Below are positions 1 through 12,065 of a stretch of DNA of 64,000 bases, piece after piece; within the stretch, counting starts at the first letter, position 1, and every line of letters starts with the position of its first letter. This DNA comes from Archilochus colubris. Lineage: Eukaryota > Chordata > Aves > Apodiformes > Trochilidae. The DNA lies in NCBI GenBank assembly GCA_023079485.1, contig CM041115.1, positions 43,145,805-43,209,804 on the forward strand. The letters are read 5' to 3'. Made by a program: the position numbers and the translations under genes. The notes beneath the pieces are model-generated. The model had not been told where the DNA came from. It made no database searches and saw nothing but the letters and a program-made list of their open reading frames with translations.

Positions 1-2530
1 TCTGATCTCCTTGAATCCTTTCCCTGCCACGAAAACTGTTTGCATTTTAACACAGATGAGAACCCCACCTATAACCAGCAGCACTACTGACCATCTTTTA
101 GTTATTATCATGAAATACTCTTCTGTGGACCTGCTACAAGGATTGTGACAGTCTTAAGGACCATAGGAAAACACACCTGCATGAAGTTCACAGTCAGTTT
201 TAGAAAAGCTTATACCATTGTCCAAAAATACATAGTTACGAATTAATGACTACAACTACATGAGTTTAAATCCTAAAATATTCATGTTATTCAAATAGAA
301 ATGACTTAGTCACATGCTTTGTCAAGGCTATGCAATTTTCCAAGTTCATGCACTTGAGCTGACGGTATCCAATCTGAACTGTGCTAGGCTACAGTTACTC
401 ACAGCAGTCTTAGCTGATATGGTATTTAAACACAGTATTTTGAACATTTCAGAACTTTTGAAAGCTGAAGATTAATATTTTTAAGAAAATATTCTCTATC
501 ATAATTCAGTGTGAATAGATCATCTCTAAATAGACATGTTCAGTAAGAACTTTATAGAAAGTTTCCCTCCTTCCCTTTCACCCCCAGGGTATTTTTGCCA
601 ACGTCTTTTTCTTCCTTGCTTCCCTGTTAAGTCTTCTGTCAGAGCCTCTTGTATGGTAATCCTTCACAGACTTTGGAGGCTGAATAACACCCTCTCTTAC
701 ACACAAGCATAATTGCATGTTCATGATTGTGTCTGCAGCAACCCCTACGGCTATCAGGTGATGCCTCTGAGCTTCATGTCCAATAGTGTATGTTCAGTTG
801 TAACAGCACAGCATTATCAACTGCTTTTTTAATTACATATTTCTGTCTTGAAAATTGTAATGTAAACCAGATCTGAGGTTTTTAAAAAGGAGGCTCTTTT
901 CAGATGCTGCTTTAGTCATGATAAGAACTACATGGCTTACACTATCTTCTCATTAAACCCCCCATTCAAGTCATCTAAATAAAGCGGTCCAGGTTATTAC
1001 AGTACAATAAAAATGTCCAATACAAAACTGTAACTAGCTTTGTTTTGTTTTATTTTGGTTTGTTTTGTTTTAATAAATGTGGAACACAAAATCTTGAGTG
1101 TAAGTCCTGTTCCATAAAGAAACAGTTCATCCAGTGGAAGAGGAGAAGGCTCAGGCTCAGGAGTAGGCTAGCAGTTTTCTGGAACAATGGGTAATACTTT
1201 CCGACTTTGACCATAGGGGATGGGAACATAAACTACTTTGTTAGATTTCTAAATAGACTTTTTCTTGCGAATCTCAGTTATGTGTGCTTAGAGAATAAAA
1301 AAAATTATGGTAGCCACTCTGTTTTAGGGATTTATTGCATTTGGTAAACACTGTTCCATTGCTTTCTTGGGGTCTATGTAAGTTGCATGGGAAAAAAATC
1401 TCATAAGTATAGAATTTTGATAATTTTTTTATCATTGTTTAAATTGAAATGTGTGCACCAGTGGGGGGAAAAAAAAATCCACCACAAAAAACACCCCACA
1501 AAACATTCATGTCTAGTCAAACACCTTGTCTTCATGAGCACTAAACAGCAGATAAATAAGAAAGATTTCGGGGTCTGTGGAAGTACATGGAACAGACATT
1601 GACACACTGCCTCTGACTGATTTGGGGTTTAGGAGTACACAGGAAAAAAGAGACTCTCAGAGCTCCCCTGCCTGACCTGACTGTGATGACCACATACAAG
1701 GCAACTTGAGTTCAGAAGTTGAATCTCTACACTAACTTTATACTGTAATCAGACCAATGCATTCCCTTCTGAGCAGGTCTTAGTAGATACCAATCAGGAT
1801 ACTTCTCTAACGTAATGATAGGGATTCCACATTGGAGATGTTTTAGGTGCAGCTAGCTCAGACCACAGGGAAATGAGCAGTGCATCCACATACACCCACT
1901 AGCACAAGCATGGTTTTCTTTCTGTACACTGTTGCTGCCCACGTCAATTGCATGCAAGTTTTGCAAGCTGAAGACAGACCTACATTGACTCTGCTTTAGT
2001 ACAATCACATCTCTTATTTTTTATGGAAAACATTACTGCCCTGCAAGCAATCCTGTCAGCCTGGCCAGCACTTAAAAAAAATCATAAGAACACCTTAAAT
2101 TGCATACTTTCAGGCACAAGCACTAACTCTTTTCTCTATATTTAGGTAACACTCCTTTCTGAGCATTCACTTTTTATGCTAAGGATGAAAACCCACATTA
2201 CTTGGAAAATCTGATCTTTATAGGAAGATTCCACACCAACAACATCTGAAAACTCATTTAATCTGAAAACATAGGCATTTAACAACAGATAGAGTAGAAG
2301 CATTGCTTTGCGATCAGCTCTTGGCTGGATGTTGGTGTTTAACAGCATACAGTAGTCCCATAAATAAACACCCCATATCCATATAAAATTGAAGGGGTCA
2401 CAAAACCAGAACAGAGTGATTCAAACTCACGTGTGCCTAAGGTGGTGGCTTCCCCGTCCCTACGTTAAATATTACCAAGGGATTTGTAATGATGTACAGT
2501 ATCAAGGGCTGGGTTTTGTGTGGCACACTT
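1..2530. other. Unique AT-rich sequence, no gene seen
   Basis: No repeat family, exon or RNA gene was recognised. The only local feature is a short T/G-rich pentanucleotide run near 1036-1070. Small open frames here are under 72 codons and look like chance. Confidence 0.6.
1036..1070. repeat. Imperfect (TTTTG)n simple repeat
   Basis: Five to six imperfect TTTTG units, with one TTTTA and one TTTGG variant. This is low-complexity sequence with no linked feature. Confidence 0.7.
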
Positions 2531-2535
2531 CCATT

Positions 2536-2745
2536 CACAGAATCACAGAATCAGCCAGGTTGGAAGGGACCTCTACAATCATCAAGTCCAACCCTTAATC
2601 CACTACCACTGTGGTTACCAGACCATGGCACTGAGTGCCACATCAGTCTCTTTTTAAAAACATTTAGGGACGGAGAATCCACCACCTCCCTGGGCAGCCA
2701 ATTCCAGTGCCTGGATGGATTATTCCCTCCTCTGTGAAAAGGTTT
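2536..2745 (-). mobile_element. CR1 LINE 3'-end fragment
   Basis: A reverse-strand copy of the terminal part of a CR1 retrotransposon. Its left edge carries the CR1 tail as two CACAGAAT units, followed by the reverse complement of the conserved 'GGTCCCTTCCAACC' end and of the region around 'CCACCTCCCTGGGCAGCC'. Only about 210 bp remain, which is typical of severe 5' truncation during CR1 insertion. It has no coding capacity. The overlapping short frame on the plus strand is antisense to the element and not a gene. Confidence 0.9.
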
Positions 2746-5700
2746 GAATCCATTGCTGGCTAAAAGAGAAAAGTGCCCAGTGCCAATAAAACTCTGAAGT
2801 GTTTTGGCAGGAAGTGATCCAATAGTAGCCTTTTAAGACTATGACTCAGGTCATGGTGCTATCATCATCTAATAAATCCCATAATTGTCTAATTTGGAGC
2901 ACCTGGGGTGGAACTGATGCACAGAGTCCGGCTCTACTCCAGAAGTATCTGGCACCATGAACTGCATCTAGGCCAAACTCAGTGGAAACTGTCAATATGG
3001 TTGCTCAGTTCTCTTCTGTCCTCTTCCTTTCCATCTATTAGAACAATGAAGAAGTGTCTCTGCAAAATAAGCACAGGGCAAATACTCAATGCAAAGAAAA
3101 TGTTCTGCTTTTTCTTTCCTATTCAACGTATTTATCCTGACATTCAGAATACAGATCATATTTGTTAAGGTTAATAAACCAACTATATGTTCAAGTTAAG
3201 TCCACCTCCACTGATTTAATGTTAGCTCTGCTGAAGACCCAGATAACTGATGTCAATCTTGTGCATCTTGCCAGTGCTATACCACAGCTTTGCTTTTCAG
3301 ATTAGGTTTTGCAACAGGTCCTTGTTTATAAATGACAAGAAGAAGCACAACACTCCTTCACCATGTGAAAAATGTAGCTGCCTCTCTATAGACCTATAAA
3401 ACTTTGTGCAAAAAGAATTGCTTTGCCCAATAAGTCCTGTGGCTTGAAGTCCCCCACATGCGTGGTCACTAGACCTAACACTCACAGTTTAGGAAAGCTG
3501 GCAAAATCCAAACTGAATCAGAGGGAGGGAAGGAGTGTTCAAGAAAAAAATGTTACAAAAAAATTGAACTGAAAAGCTGAAATCTAGTGGGTGGCCTAAA
3601 GTAAAATATCAGACTTGGTATTCCAGCTTATACACACAAGTGAGGTAAAAAGTTACTATGGCAAACCCATGTCCACATTTGACCAGAGACAAGTCCATCA
3701 AAAAGAAAAGCAAATTTCAGTGCAAAGTAAAAGTGGCCAAATCTTTCTGCTACAGAGAGAAAGGAGGAAGAGTGGAGGTGAATCAACATAAGAAGCATAA
3801 AATTTATCATAGCACAACCATGAAAATTAATAAATTAATGCTGGAAGCAAAAAAAAAAGGGGGGGGGGAGTGTGGGGGACGACAAAAAGCATTTGAAGAA
3901 ATACTGATAAGGCTCAAGAGAAAAAGCTATATTAATGTACATGGAGGGGGAGAAAATGAGGGGAAGGACTATAATATAGAGAGAGCTAAGCTGGTAAACC
4001 CTACAACTTTTGTATGCTACAGGATCCAGGAATAGATCATTTAGGATTCCCCCAACCCTTGCAGAGCAATGTCAAATGACAACAATTATATTTCACATAA
4101 GAGAACACTAACATTTAAAGACATGCATAGCCAGAAAAGCAATCTGCAGGAAATTACACGGGCTTTCTACATTAAAGGAATTATTTGTACAAGCTTCTGT
4201 ACATAACATTGGGTAATTTAAGAGGGGGAAAAAATAAGTGTGAAAATAGTACATTAAATTGTTCATTTGCCATAAGTCCAAAGTTGGTGTGGAAGAAGAA
4301 TGAGTAGTGTTCTTGTTCCCCCACAGTGTGCTATCTAAAAACTGAATAACGTGACAGTTATTCAGGGATAACAGTAAGAAAGTTTCTTTTGCATGGCTGC
4401 AGAGTAACAGGGGAATGAGATAGACTGTGGTCTGCAGCTCCAGGAAACGGAAGGTGAGCTCTGGTTTCTCTGTCTGCGTGAGACCTGTTTGGCTGGCTAG
4501 CATAATGTAGTGCCAGCTACCTCTTGTGAGATTTCACACCAAGGCTAGTCCTCACATTTCCCAAAGTACATAGGCTTCTCAAAACCTTCTCTATATGTAC
4601 TTTCCCTAACTGTACCTACATTAAGAACTTTTACTACCAAAGAAATCATGTATTGGGTATCAAGCACTTGTTGCAGGGGAGGGGGGAATTTTTTTCTTCT
4701 AGGCAGTCTAAAAATAATCAACTCTGAATTAACTTAATGAGTACCACTATGATCAAAACAAAAGCTATTCTGTAACTGTGGAGATGGACATGGGAGAGTT
4801 ATAAATCACAAGCAACTGACTAATGACACTGTTACTCTGTGGACTCTCTGGAGTTCTTACTCTTCAGAGGTAGAAAATCCCAAAAGTCAATTTTCAACAG
4901 TTCCATCTCAACAGTGAAGACACCGAGTTGAACACTAGGATAGCATACTATCTTGTTCAATTGTAAAGAAGAGAGCAAATCAGTGCGGCATTTTGGAGTA
5001 CAGCTACAAAATAGCAAAAAATTATACCTGCAATAAGGACATTTTGTGCTTTTTATACACTTTTGTATTAAAGTAGAATATGAATGCAATAGGGCTGGAG
5101 ATGGATGATGTGGAGAGTGGATGCTGGCCTTAGAAAATACAACTACATAAGTATTTGTGCAACTTTTTTTCATACTTTTTATTAGACAGGAAAAAAAATC
5201 TGCTTTCTTCAGATGTTCTCAGGTATAAATTCATTCAGCCCATTAATCCCACTGCCTTGTAGGGAGTAAAAAAAAAATAGCTTTTTTCCAACATAGAGTA
5301 ATGGAAATATTAATAGCATACTCAAAAATATATAACTTGCTTTTCCACAGGAAATAATTAATTTTATCTTAGGTAATTTTAATATATTTGTTTATAATAT
5401 ATTATTATTATAATTTGAGCATGGGAATTATGGCCCATGATCAATAACTAGTTAATGGAACATTCCTCTGTTTAAAATTAATAGTGCTAGGCACAGGTAT
5501 TCAGCTCACAATTGATGCTGTCCACATACAGCTTTCTATACAGCCTTTCTTGCCTATTTTTCATCACTCTGCAATTCAGTTTCTTGCATACATTATCATG
5601 TGCATGCATGGAAACAAGCTCCACTGCTTGGAAGGCTCCTAAACATGAACATTTTCAAATTACCTCAGAATGGTAGGATTTTTAAACTTTACCAAGATAT

Positions 5701-5879
5701 CTGAAGAGGAGGCACTTATGTGTTTGTTTATCAAGCTTGTTTCCTCTGTATTTTATTATATACTTTTTTACATGTTAAAAAGGCGGTCATGGGCTATAAT
5801 AATTTAAAGCATAAGAACGATTTACCAAAAATTTTCAATATTTAGAAACTGATTAATCATCCAAGTTTCCATTATGCTC
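2746..5879. other. Unique sequence, no gene seen
   Basis: No repeat family was recognised. An A/G homopolymer run lies at about 3849-3868. The open frames at 3658-4035 (+) and 4108-4503 (-) have no motif, domain or codon pattern that suggests a protein. Confidence 0.55.
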
Positions 5880-5975
5880 TAATTTTATAGATGGGAATCT
5901 GAATCACTGACAGAGAAATTAAATTGCCTAAAACCACATAAGAAGAGTATGGCAGAACCAAGGGCTGAACTATGT
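5880..5975 (-). mobile_element. Probable ancient MIR/L2-type fragment
   Basis: About 95 bp resemble the reverse complement of the 3' half of MIR-type tRNA-derived SINEs. In order it reads: 'ATTTTATAGATGGGAATCTG' (MIR reverse strand: ATTTTACAGATGAGGAAACTG), then 'GACAGAGAAATTAAATTGCC' (GGCACAGAGAGGTTAAGTAACTTGCC), then 'ACCACATAAGAAGAGTATGG' and 'GCAGAACCAAGGGCTGAAC', matching the conserved order of blocks. MIR and L2 predate birds and survive as rare relics in avian genomes. Divergence is high, so the call rests on block order more than on identity. Confidence 0.5.
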
Positions 5976-8900
5976 TCCTTCTTCTGTACCCTTGTGTTAC
6001 TGTCTTTCTATACCCTAAAGTCTCTACTATAAGGGTTAAGCCTGGAAATCAGCTGAAAAGGTCTACACAGCCTAGACTTTTCTCTCCTTCCTTAGTCTAG
6101 GATCTTGCATACACTATATATATATAGGATCAGGGCTTTGCTAAAGAAGGTCAGGGATCAGCTCTTCTCTAGCAGATGTCTAAAGAACTTGTTTCAGACT
6201 CAGCAATACTTGAATTGTCTTTCACTTTCTGTATTTATAAATTCTGATAGTTGAGGTTTAAATCTGTAAAAAACCTATAAAGCCCTCAATATGAACAACA
6301 TTAAAGAACAACAACTAGTATTTGCCTTTTTAAAAAAATTTTCATCATAGCTTTCATTTATACATAAAATTGCCAAAGTTGTCTCAACATCAAATTATAA
6401 ACCCTAAAGAAACCACTGTCTTGGTTATTTCCTTGAGAAATCATGACTCATCACCTCCCTACCAACACTTACCAGATATTGCAAGAGGGCATAACTAGGT
6501 TACCTTGGTACATGTCTTAACAATGAAGCCAGCAAAAAATATATCCAGCAGGACTAAGATAGAGATTAGAACACAGACACACAAAATTTAAGAGATTCCT
6601 CCTTTTAAACTCAATTGCATTCCGTAGCCATGATGTAAATTGCAGTAACTGCAACCTTCATCCTCAGGCATTACACTCTGAATTGTCTCCTTTTTTTCTG
6701 AAGGAGGCAGTTACAGTACCAGGATCCTTGTTTCTCTACACTTATCAGTGAAAAAAATTAAACACTCTGACCTATTCTTACATACTCTATTTCATCACAG
6801 CTGTGTACGGAAGGTTTGTATTCTCTCATCAACACTGTCATTAATACTTGAAAAATTTTTAAGGAAATCAGATGGGAAGAATACCATAAAGATTTGGTTT
6901 CTACCTTTGTTTCATCTGAAGCATAGTCCTTTCCTGAGTGAGAAGATGAATGTTTTTCTGAGTGGACTATTGGCATTTTGATTACACATTCTCTCGTGCA
7001 ATACAGAGGATGTAAACACATTAAAGGATATCTCCTGAATTCAGAGTCCTGATAGGAAGGCTTCTCATGTTTTCTAGAGACATGCGAATATTCAGTTTTG
7101 ATTTTATAGGTATTTCATATTGGAAAGAAATTAAGTGGGGGGAGATAAGCAAAGAAAGACTCTTCAGCATCTTTTTCTTTTCCTTTTTTTTTTTTTCCTA
7201 GTTGCACAACTCACAAGCAATACAGAAATTTAGCCTAGTTTAACATACAAACTGTAGTTGCAGATCTTATTTTTTAATTAGTAAGTTAGTTTAGAGAAGT
7301 GGCTTAGTTTACTGTATTTGGCTTGCTACCAGACCATAGGGGGAATTATGGTGTGATCTTTATCCACATGTTAATGTTGCCTTAGTGGTAGGCATAGGCA
7401 TTATAGAGGTGCCCTGGTGGAATGTGCAAGGGTGAAGTTTTTTACTTCATTTAGTAAGTGAAGAATAATATTTTTGATACTTTACTGTAAATTCCTCTCG
7501 GGGAAGAACTTTTCCACTAGCAGAGATTGTTTTCTGTCCTGTTCTCTTCAGCCAGTCATTTTGGGCACCAGCAGCATCCTTGGAGGCAGACACAAATGAT
7601 GAACAATTATGAACACTTCGGAAGGGGCCTGATGTCTATTTACTCTTTTCAGCCACCATTATTCATGAGCAGGTGAGCATACTGCTGAAAAAAACACAAG
7701 GTACTCAAATAAAATAATCTGCTCTGACAGTATTTTTCTTTTTCCACTCAACCTTTATTTGAGCCTATTTATGTTTCTGAAAGACAATAGAATTAGTAAC
7801 CTTGGCTCATTAGATAAAAGATTTAGTTCCATTCTGTAAATAAAATGCTTTTCACCAGGAATGCAATGTTGTCGATATAGAAAACATTCAAAGCTCCTTC
7901 CAAGGTAATAAACAAGAGAGAATGGTTAGGGAGCAACTAACTGGTTTTCAGTTAATGGCTTGCCCACTGCAGTAACTAAGTAACTTAAACCTCTGCATAG
8001 TGGCAGTTCCTGCCTTTGAGGTCCTCCATAAAATATGTCTAGAAGATGGTTTCCAATTTCCGTTTATTTGAGTCTGTATATCAAAGGCCACACCTGAGTG
8101 ATTTTTATAATTAAGATCTCTGAAACTCTGATTCATGTTGATCTTTCAGGCTCAGACCTTTCATGCTCCATAATTTCTTTCCTAAAATATGGCTCTTAGA
8201 TTTGAACATGTAGGTTCTATCCATGTTCCCCCTAACACTGTCATTAACCAATTCATAGTCCCAGCTCCTCTGAGTCTCTTTTTAGTCCCTCCAAAATTAT
8301 TCAAATAGCTTTGGTGTATTTTTTATGAATAATTCTGCTTCCCAAGGCAAATTTTTTTCCTCCTTATTTGTTATGGTCTTTATTTTTAAGTCTACTAGCA
8401 CAGCTTTTTGTCTTCAGTCAAGTGGAGAACCTAAAACAATTTGGTTTCTTCTTCACTTAGCTGGTGGTAAGATCAGTTTCCATACTATTTATGTTGTGTA
8501 TTTGATTATCAGCAACAATACTAGTCCAGTTGACTTTGCAGAATTTGCAAAAGCTTTTTTTTGACAAATAAAAACTTCGTGAAGGTAAAATAAAATATAT
8601 CTGATGTAGGCTGGCTCTAAGAGGAGAAACTGTTTACACAAGATGACAGTTGGCCAGCAAGGTATCAGTGACCAAACATAAAATTAAAATTGATATTCAA
8701 AAGCTATGAGATTTTTTTAGAAAAATGAAGGTGGATAAATAACAACAAAGTTAGAGGGCAATATCTCCACAGAACCCCCAAAGAAAGCAAATGAAGGACA
8801 CATTATTAAAGTAAGATCATGAACTGAAACATCAGAAAATTCCCCTTTGTATGCCTTTTACAATACAGAAAATGAGACAGAAACCAAAAATACATTTACC

Positions 8901-9069
8901 CAAGTCACTGCCACATAATTCACATTCATGCACTAATGTGTTAAAATACTGCTCCAAAAATGTAAAACACTTGAACACTTGTAGCTCTTGATCTTAGAAA
9001 TGGCAAATTGGCCCAAAGACTTCCCAAAGGAATCACACAGAGACAAAGGTTGAGACTGAAGTACACCTC
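5976..9069. other. Unique sequence, no gene seen
   Basis: Nothing recognisable except a short TA run near 6115-6126 and a T-rich run near 7175-7198. No exon-like frame was found. Confidence 0.55.
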
Positions 9070-9262
9070 AGGGTTTCATATGGTTCAAACCCTCCTACTC
9101 AAACAAGACCACCTAGAGCTGTCTGCCTGACACTGCATCCAGAGGAGTTTTGGTATCTCTGAGGGTGAAGACTCCACAATGTCTCTGGGCAATGTGTTCC
9201 AGGGTTCAGTCCTCCTCTTGGTGAAAATGTGTTTCTTGATGTGCAGGAGGAGTATCCTGTGT
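9070..9262 (-). mobile_element. CR1 fragment, left half of a split reverse-strand copy
   Basis: Reverse complement of a CR1 3' region, including blocks like 'GACTCCACAATGTCTCTGGG' and 'GTGTTCCAGGG'. The similarity stops abruptly at about 9262, where sequence of opposite CR1 orientation begins. A second reverse-strand CR1 piece at 9770-10005 carries the consensus segment lying further 5', so the two are probably one element interrupted by the segment between them. Confidence 0.75.
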
Positions 9263-9700
9263 TTCTCCCCCTCTACTTTGCTCTTGTGGGACCCCACATG
9301 GAGTACTTTATTTAGTTCTAGAGTCCCCAGCATAAGAAGGACACAGAGCTGTTGAAATGTGTCCAGAGGAGAGCCACTAAAATGATCAGGGGGCTGGAGT
9401 GGAGCACCTCCCCTATGAAGACAAGCTAAAGAAGTACAGGTTTTTCAACCTTGGAAAGAGGATACTGTGAGGTGACCTTATAACCACCTTCCAATATCTG
9501 AAGGGCACCTTTAAGAAAGTTGGCATAGGGCTTTTTACATGAGTGTATAGTGAGAGGACAAGGGGAAATGGTTTAAAACTTGAGTAAGGAAGGATTAAGT
9601 TAGTTATTAGGAAAAAAATCTTTCCTGTGAGGGTGGTGGGACACTGGAACAGGTTGGCCAAGGAAGTTGTGGCTTCCTAAAGTGTCCAGTCTTTATTCCC
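9263..9700 (+). mobile_element. CR1 fragment lying inside another CR1
   Basis: A forward-strand CR1 piece starting at the conserved region that encodes the end of the reverse transcriptase (near 'CTCTACTTTGCTCTTGTGGG'). It continues through 'GTGTCCAGAGGAGAGCCACT' and the 3' UTR block 'CACTGGAACAGGTTGGCCAA'. It stops near 'AGTGTCCAG' and lacks the final roughly 120 bp and the octamer tail, which is unusual because LINE insertions normally keep the 3' end. It is flanked by reverse-strand CR1 on both sides. Confidence 0.85.
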
Positions 9701-9769
9701 CTTTTATCTTCCCTTTGTGTATTGGGAGGGGGGAGAGATGTAGAGGAATTCTGTTCTAGGTCTGTAGTC

Positions 9770-10005
9770 CACCCAAACTGCTAGACCGTGACAGAGATAT
9801 TGATAATATTCTCCCTGACCCTTCTCTTCTCCAGGCTTATAACTGTCAGCTCTCTCAGCCTTTTGTTATATTAGAGATGCTCTAATCCTATAATTATTTG
9901 CATTGCTCTTCACTGGACTTTCCAGTATGTCCATGTCTTGTATTAGTGAGCCCAGAACTGAACAGAGTACTCCAGGTTTGGCCTGGATTAGTCAGAATGA
10001 TTCAT
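9770..10005 (-). mobile_element. CR1 fragment, right half of a split reverse-strand copy
   Basis: Reverse complement of the CR1 section with the conserved block 'CTTCTCTTCTCCAGGCT' and later 'AACAGAGTACTCCAGGTTTG'. In the consensus this lies 5' of the segment at 9070-9262, so both pieces agree in order and orientation with a single reverse-strand CR1. It is highly diverged. Confidence 0.75.
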
Positions 10006-10963
10006 TAACAATTTTTTTTTGAGTTCCTAAGCCAGGTGTGCTCCACTTTAGACATGACCCATTCTCTGACCCATTATTCTTGGGATCTTCAGGTTTCTAG
10101 TATCTCTTCAAATTCAGTGGCTGCTATTCAAATTATCTCAACAGCAAATTACAGAGCTCACTATTTCTCTGAACAGATCAAAAGAGCATATGCTATGCAA
10201 TCATTATCTCAAAATGATTCAGAACAGAAAATTTCATACCCAATTAAAATCATTAAATGTGGTCTCTTCTACTTCATCACAACTGCAAGATAAAGACCAG
10301 ATGAGATACAGATTTTGGATGCAGCTTTGAAAGAAAAGTTCAAGAATGTTCAGTTAAGGAGTCAATATGACATCAGTCTTCAAAGGCTGTGTTTCAAAAT
10401 TTATTGAAGCCTCCTCTTTTTTTTTTTTCATTTAAAGAGATTAAATTGTTTTAGTAAGTTAAAATGTAGTTTCATACCAGAAGTACTCAGATGATATAGT
10501 CTGAAATTGTTTAATTATAGGAAATACAAGTACAGTTGAGTTTTATTACATTAAGGAGAATGACTCTGATTATGCCAAAGCATTTCAGATTGCTTCATGT
10601 TTCTTCTGTGCGCCTCAGGACAGATTAAAAGATGACAGCATGGTACTTAGGCTTGAGGTGTCTGTAATAGTAGGAAAAAGAACAAGACAAATATGCTCAA
10701 GATTCCCAGTTGGCATAGCCTGCATTATAGCAGGAGGCAACCATGAGACATGAGGTTTGTTACTCTGCAGGGGGAAAATATCACATCAGCACCTAGCAAT
10801 CCAAATGATCTTTAGCGCATACGTCAGACCCATTCACCAGGTGCATGGAGAAGAGCTGTCTCTGGCACATTACACCACTAGAACAGCATGAGAACAGAGT
10901 GTGAGAGATCACCCAGGAGATGTGACTCTGAGAGTGCTCTTGTGTCCTTGTATACAGCCACTC
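10006..10963. other. Unique sequence, no gene seen
   Basis: No repeat or exon recognised. It contains a short poly-T near 10417-10428. Confidence 0.5.
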
Positions 10964-12065
10964 CATAGAATCATAGAATCATAGAATAATTTGGGTTGGA
11001 AGGGACCTCTAAAGGTCATCTAGTCCAAGCCCCCCACAATAAGCAGAGACACCCTCAACTATATCAGGCTGCTCAGAGCCTCATCAAGCTTCACCTTGAA
11101 TATCTCTGGGAATGAGGCCTCAGCTACCTCCCTGGAGCCTTCTCTTCTCCAGGCTGAACAACCCCAGCACTCTCAGACTGTCTGTGTAGAAGAGGTGTTT
11201 CAGGCCCTGATCATTTTTGTGGCCTTCCTCTGACCATGCTCCATCAGGTCCACATCCTTCCTATATTGAGGGCTCCAGAGCTGGACCCAGCACTCCAGGT
11301 GAGGTCTTAAGCAGAGCAAAGCGGCAGAATCACCTCTCTCAGTCTGCTGGCCACACTACTTTTGATGCATTTTGATGTGATTTGCCTTCTGGGTTTCAAG
11401 CATGCACTGTTGTCCAGCTTTTCATCCACCAACACCCCCAAGTCCTTTGCTACAGGACTGCTTTCTAAAACCTCTTCCCTAAGCCTGTACTGGTAGCACA
11501 GATTGTTCTGACCCAGGTGCAGGACCCTAGACTCGGTCTTGTTGAACCTCATGAGGTTTATCTGGGCCCACCTCTTCAGTTTGTCCAGGTCCTTCTGGAT
11601 GACATCCTGCCCCTCTGGCTTACTGGCAGCTTGGTGCCATCTGTAAACTTGTTGATGGTGCATTCCATCCCGCTGTCTGTATTGTTGATAAAAAAATTAA
11701 AGATTACAGGTCCCAGTATGGAAACCTGAGAGACACCACCTGTCACTGGTCTCCATCTGGATTTCAAGCAAGTGACCACTACCCCCTGGATGTGACCATC
11801 CAGCCAATTCCTTATTCACCTTTCAAATCCATCTCTCCAACTTTGTGAGTAGGATATTGCAGGTGACCGCCTTGCAGAAGTTCATATAGATCACATCAAT
11901 AGGTTATTCCTTGTCCACTGATGTAGTTACCCTGTCATAGAAAGCCACTAGGTTTGCCAGACAGGATTTGCCCCTAATGATCTTCCCAGGTACAGTGGTG
12001 AGTCTGACAGGTCTGTTCTCAGGGTCCTCCTTCATACCCTTTGTAAAAACGGGTGTAAACACTTC
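10964..12065 (-). mobile_element. Long 5'-truncated CR1 LINE, about 1.1 kb
   Basis: One of the two longest CR1 copies in the window. The left edge is a clear tail of three CATAGAAT units followed by the reverse complement of 'GAGGTCCCTTCCAACC'. Going right, it passes through the 3' UTR, the end of ORF2 and then the palm of the reverse transcriptase. That order gives the full 3' portion of CR1 with the 5' part (endonuclease and ORF1) missing. Many substitutions and frame breaks make it an inactive fossil. It belongs to the general CR1 clade; the subfamily was not assigned. Confidence 0.93.
11307..11779 (-). pseudogene. CR1 ORF2 reverse transcriptase remnant
   Basis: Two overlapping reverse-strand frames together cover the CR1 reverse transcriptase palm and thumb. 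The 11576-11779 frame shows 'RWRPVTGGVSQ' and 'ILGPVIFNFFIN', matching the usual VTSGVPQGSVLGP..LFNIFIND motif. The catalytic F-A-D-D box is degraded to F-T-D-G, so one active-site aspartate is gone. The 11307-11663 frame continues with 'LDKLKRWAQINLMRFNK', 'LGVLVDEKLD' and '[10 protein letters not shown]', all conserved CR1 features. The shift between the two frames and the lost catalytic residue show that no enzyme is made. Confidence 0.88.

Noticed and set aside
2389..2737. Short forward frames over the 2.5 kb CR1
   Set aside because: They read the antisense strand of the CR1 fragment.
3658..4035. 125-codon Lys/Gly-rich frame
   Set aside because: It crosses an A9-G10 homopolymer, has no motif and no conserved neighbours.
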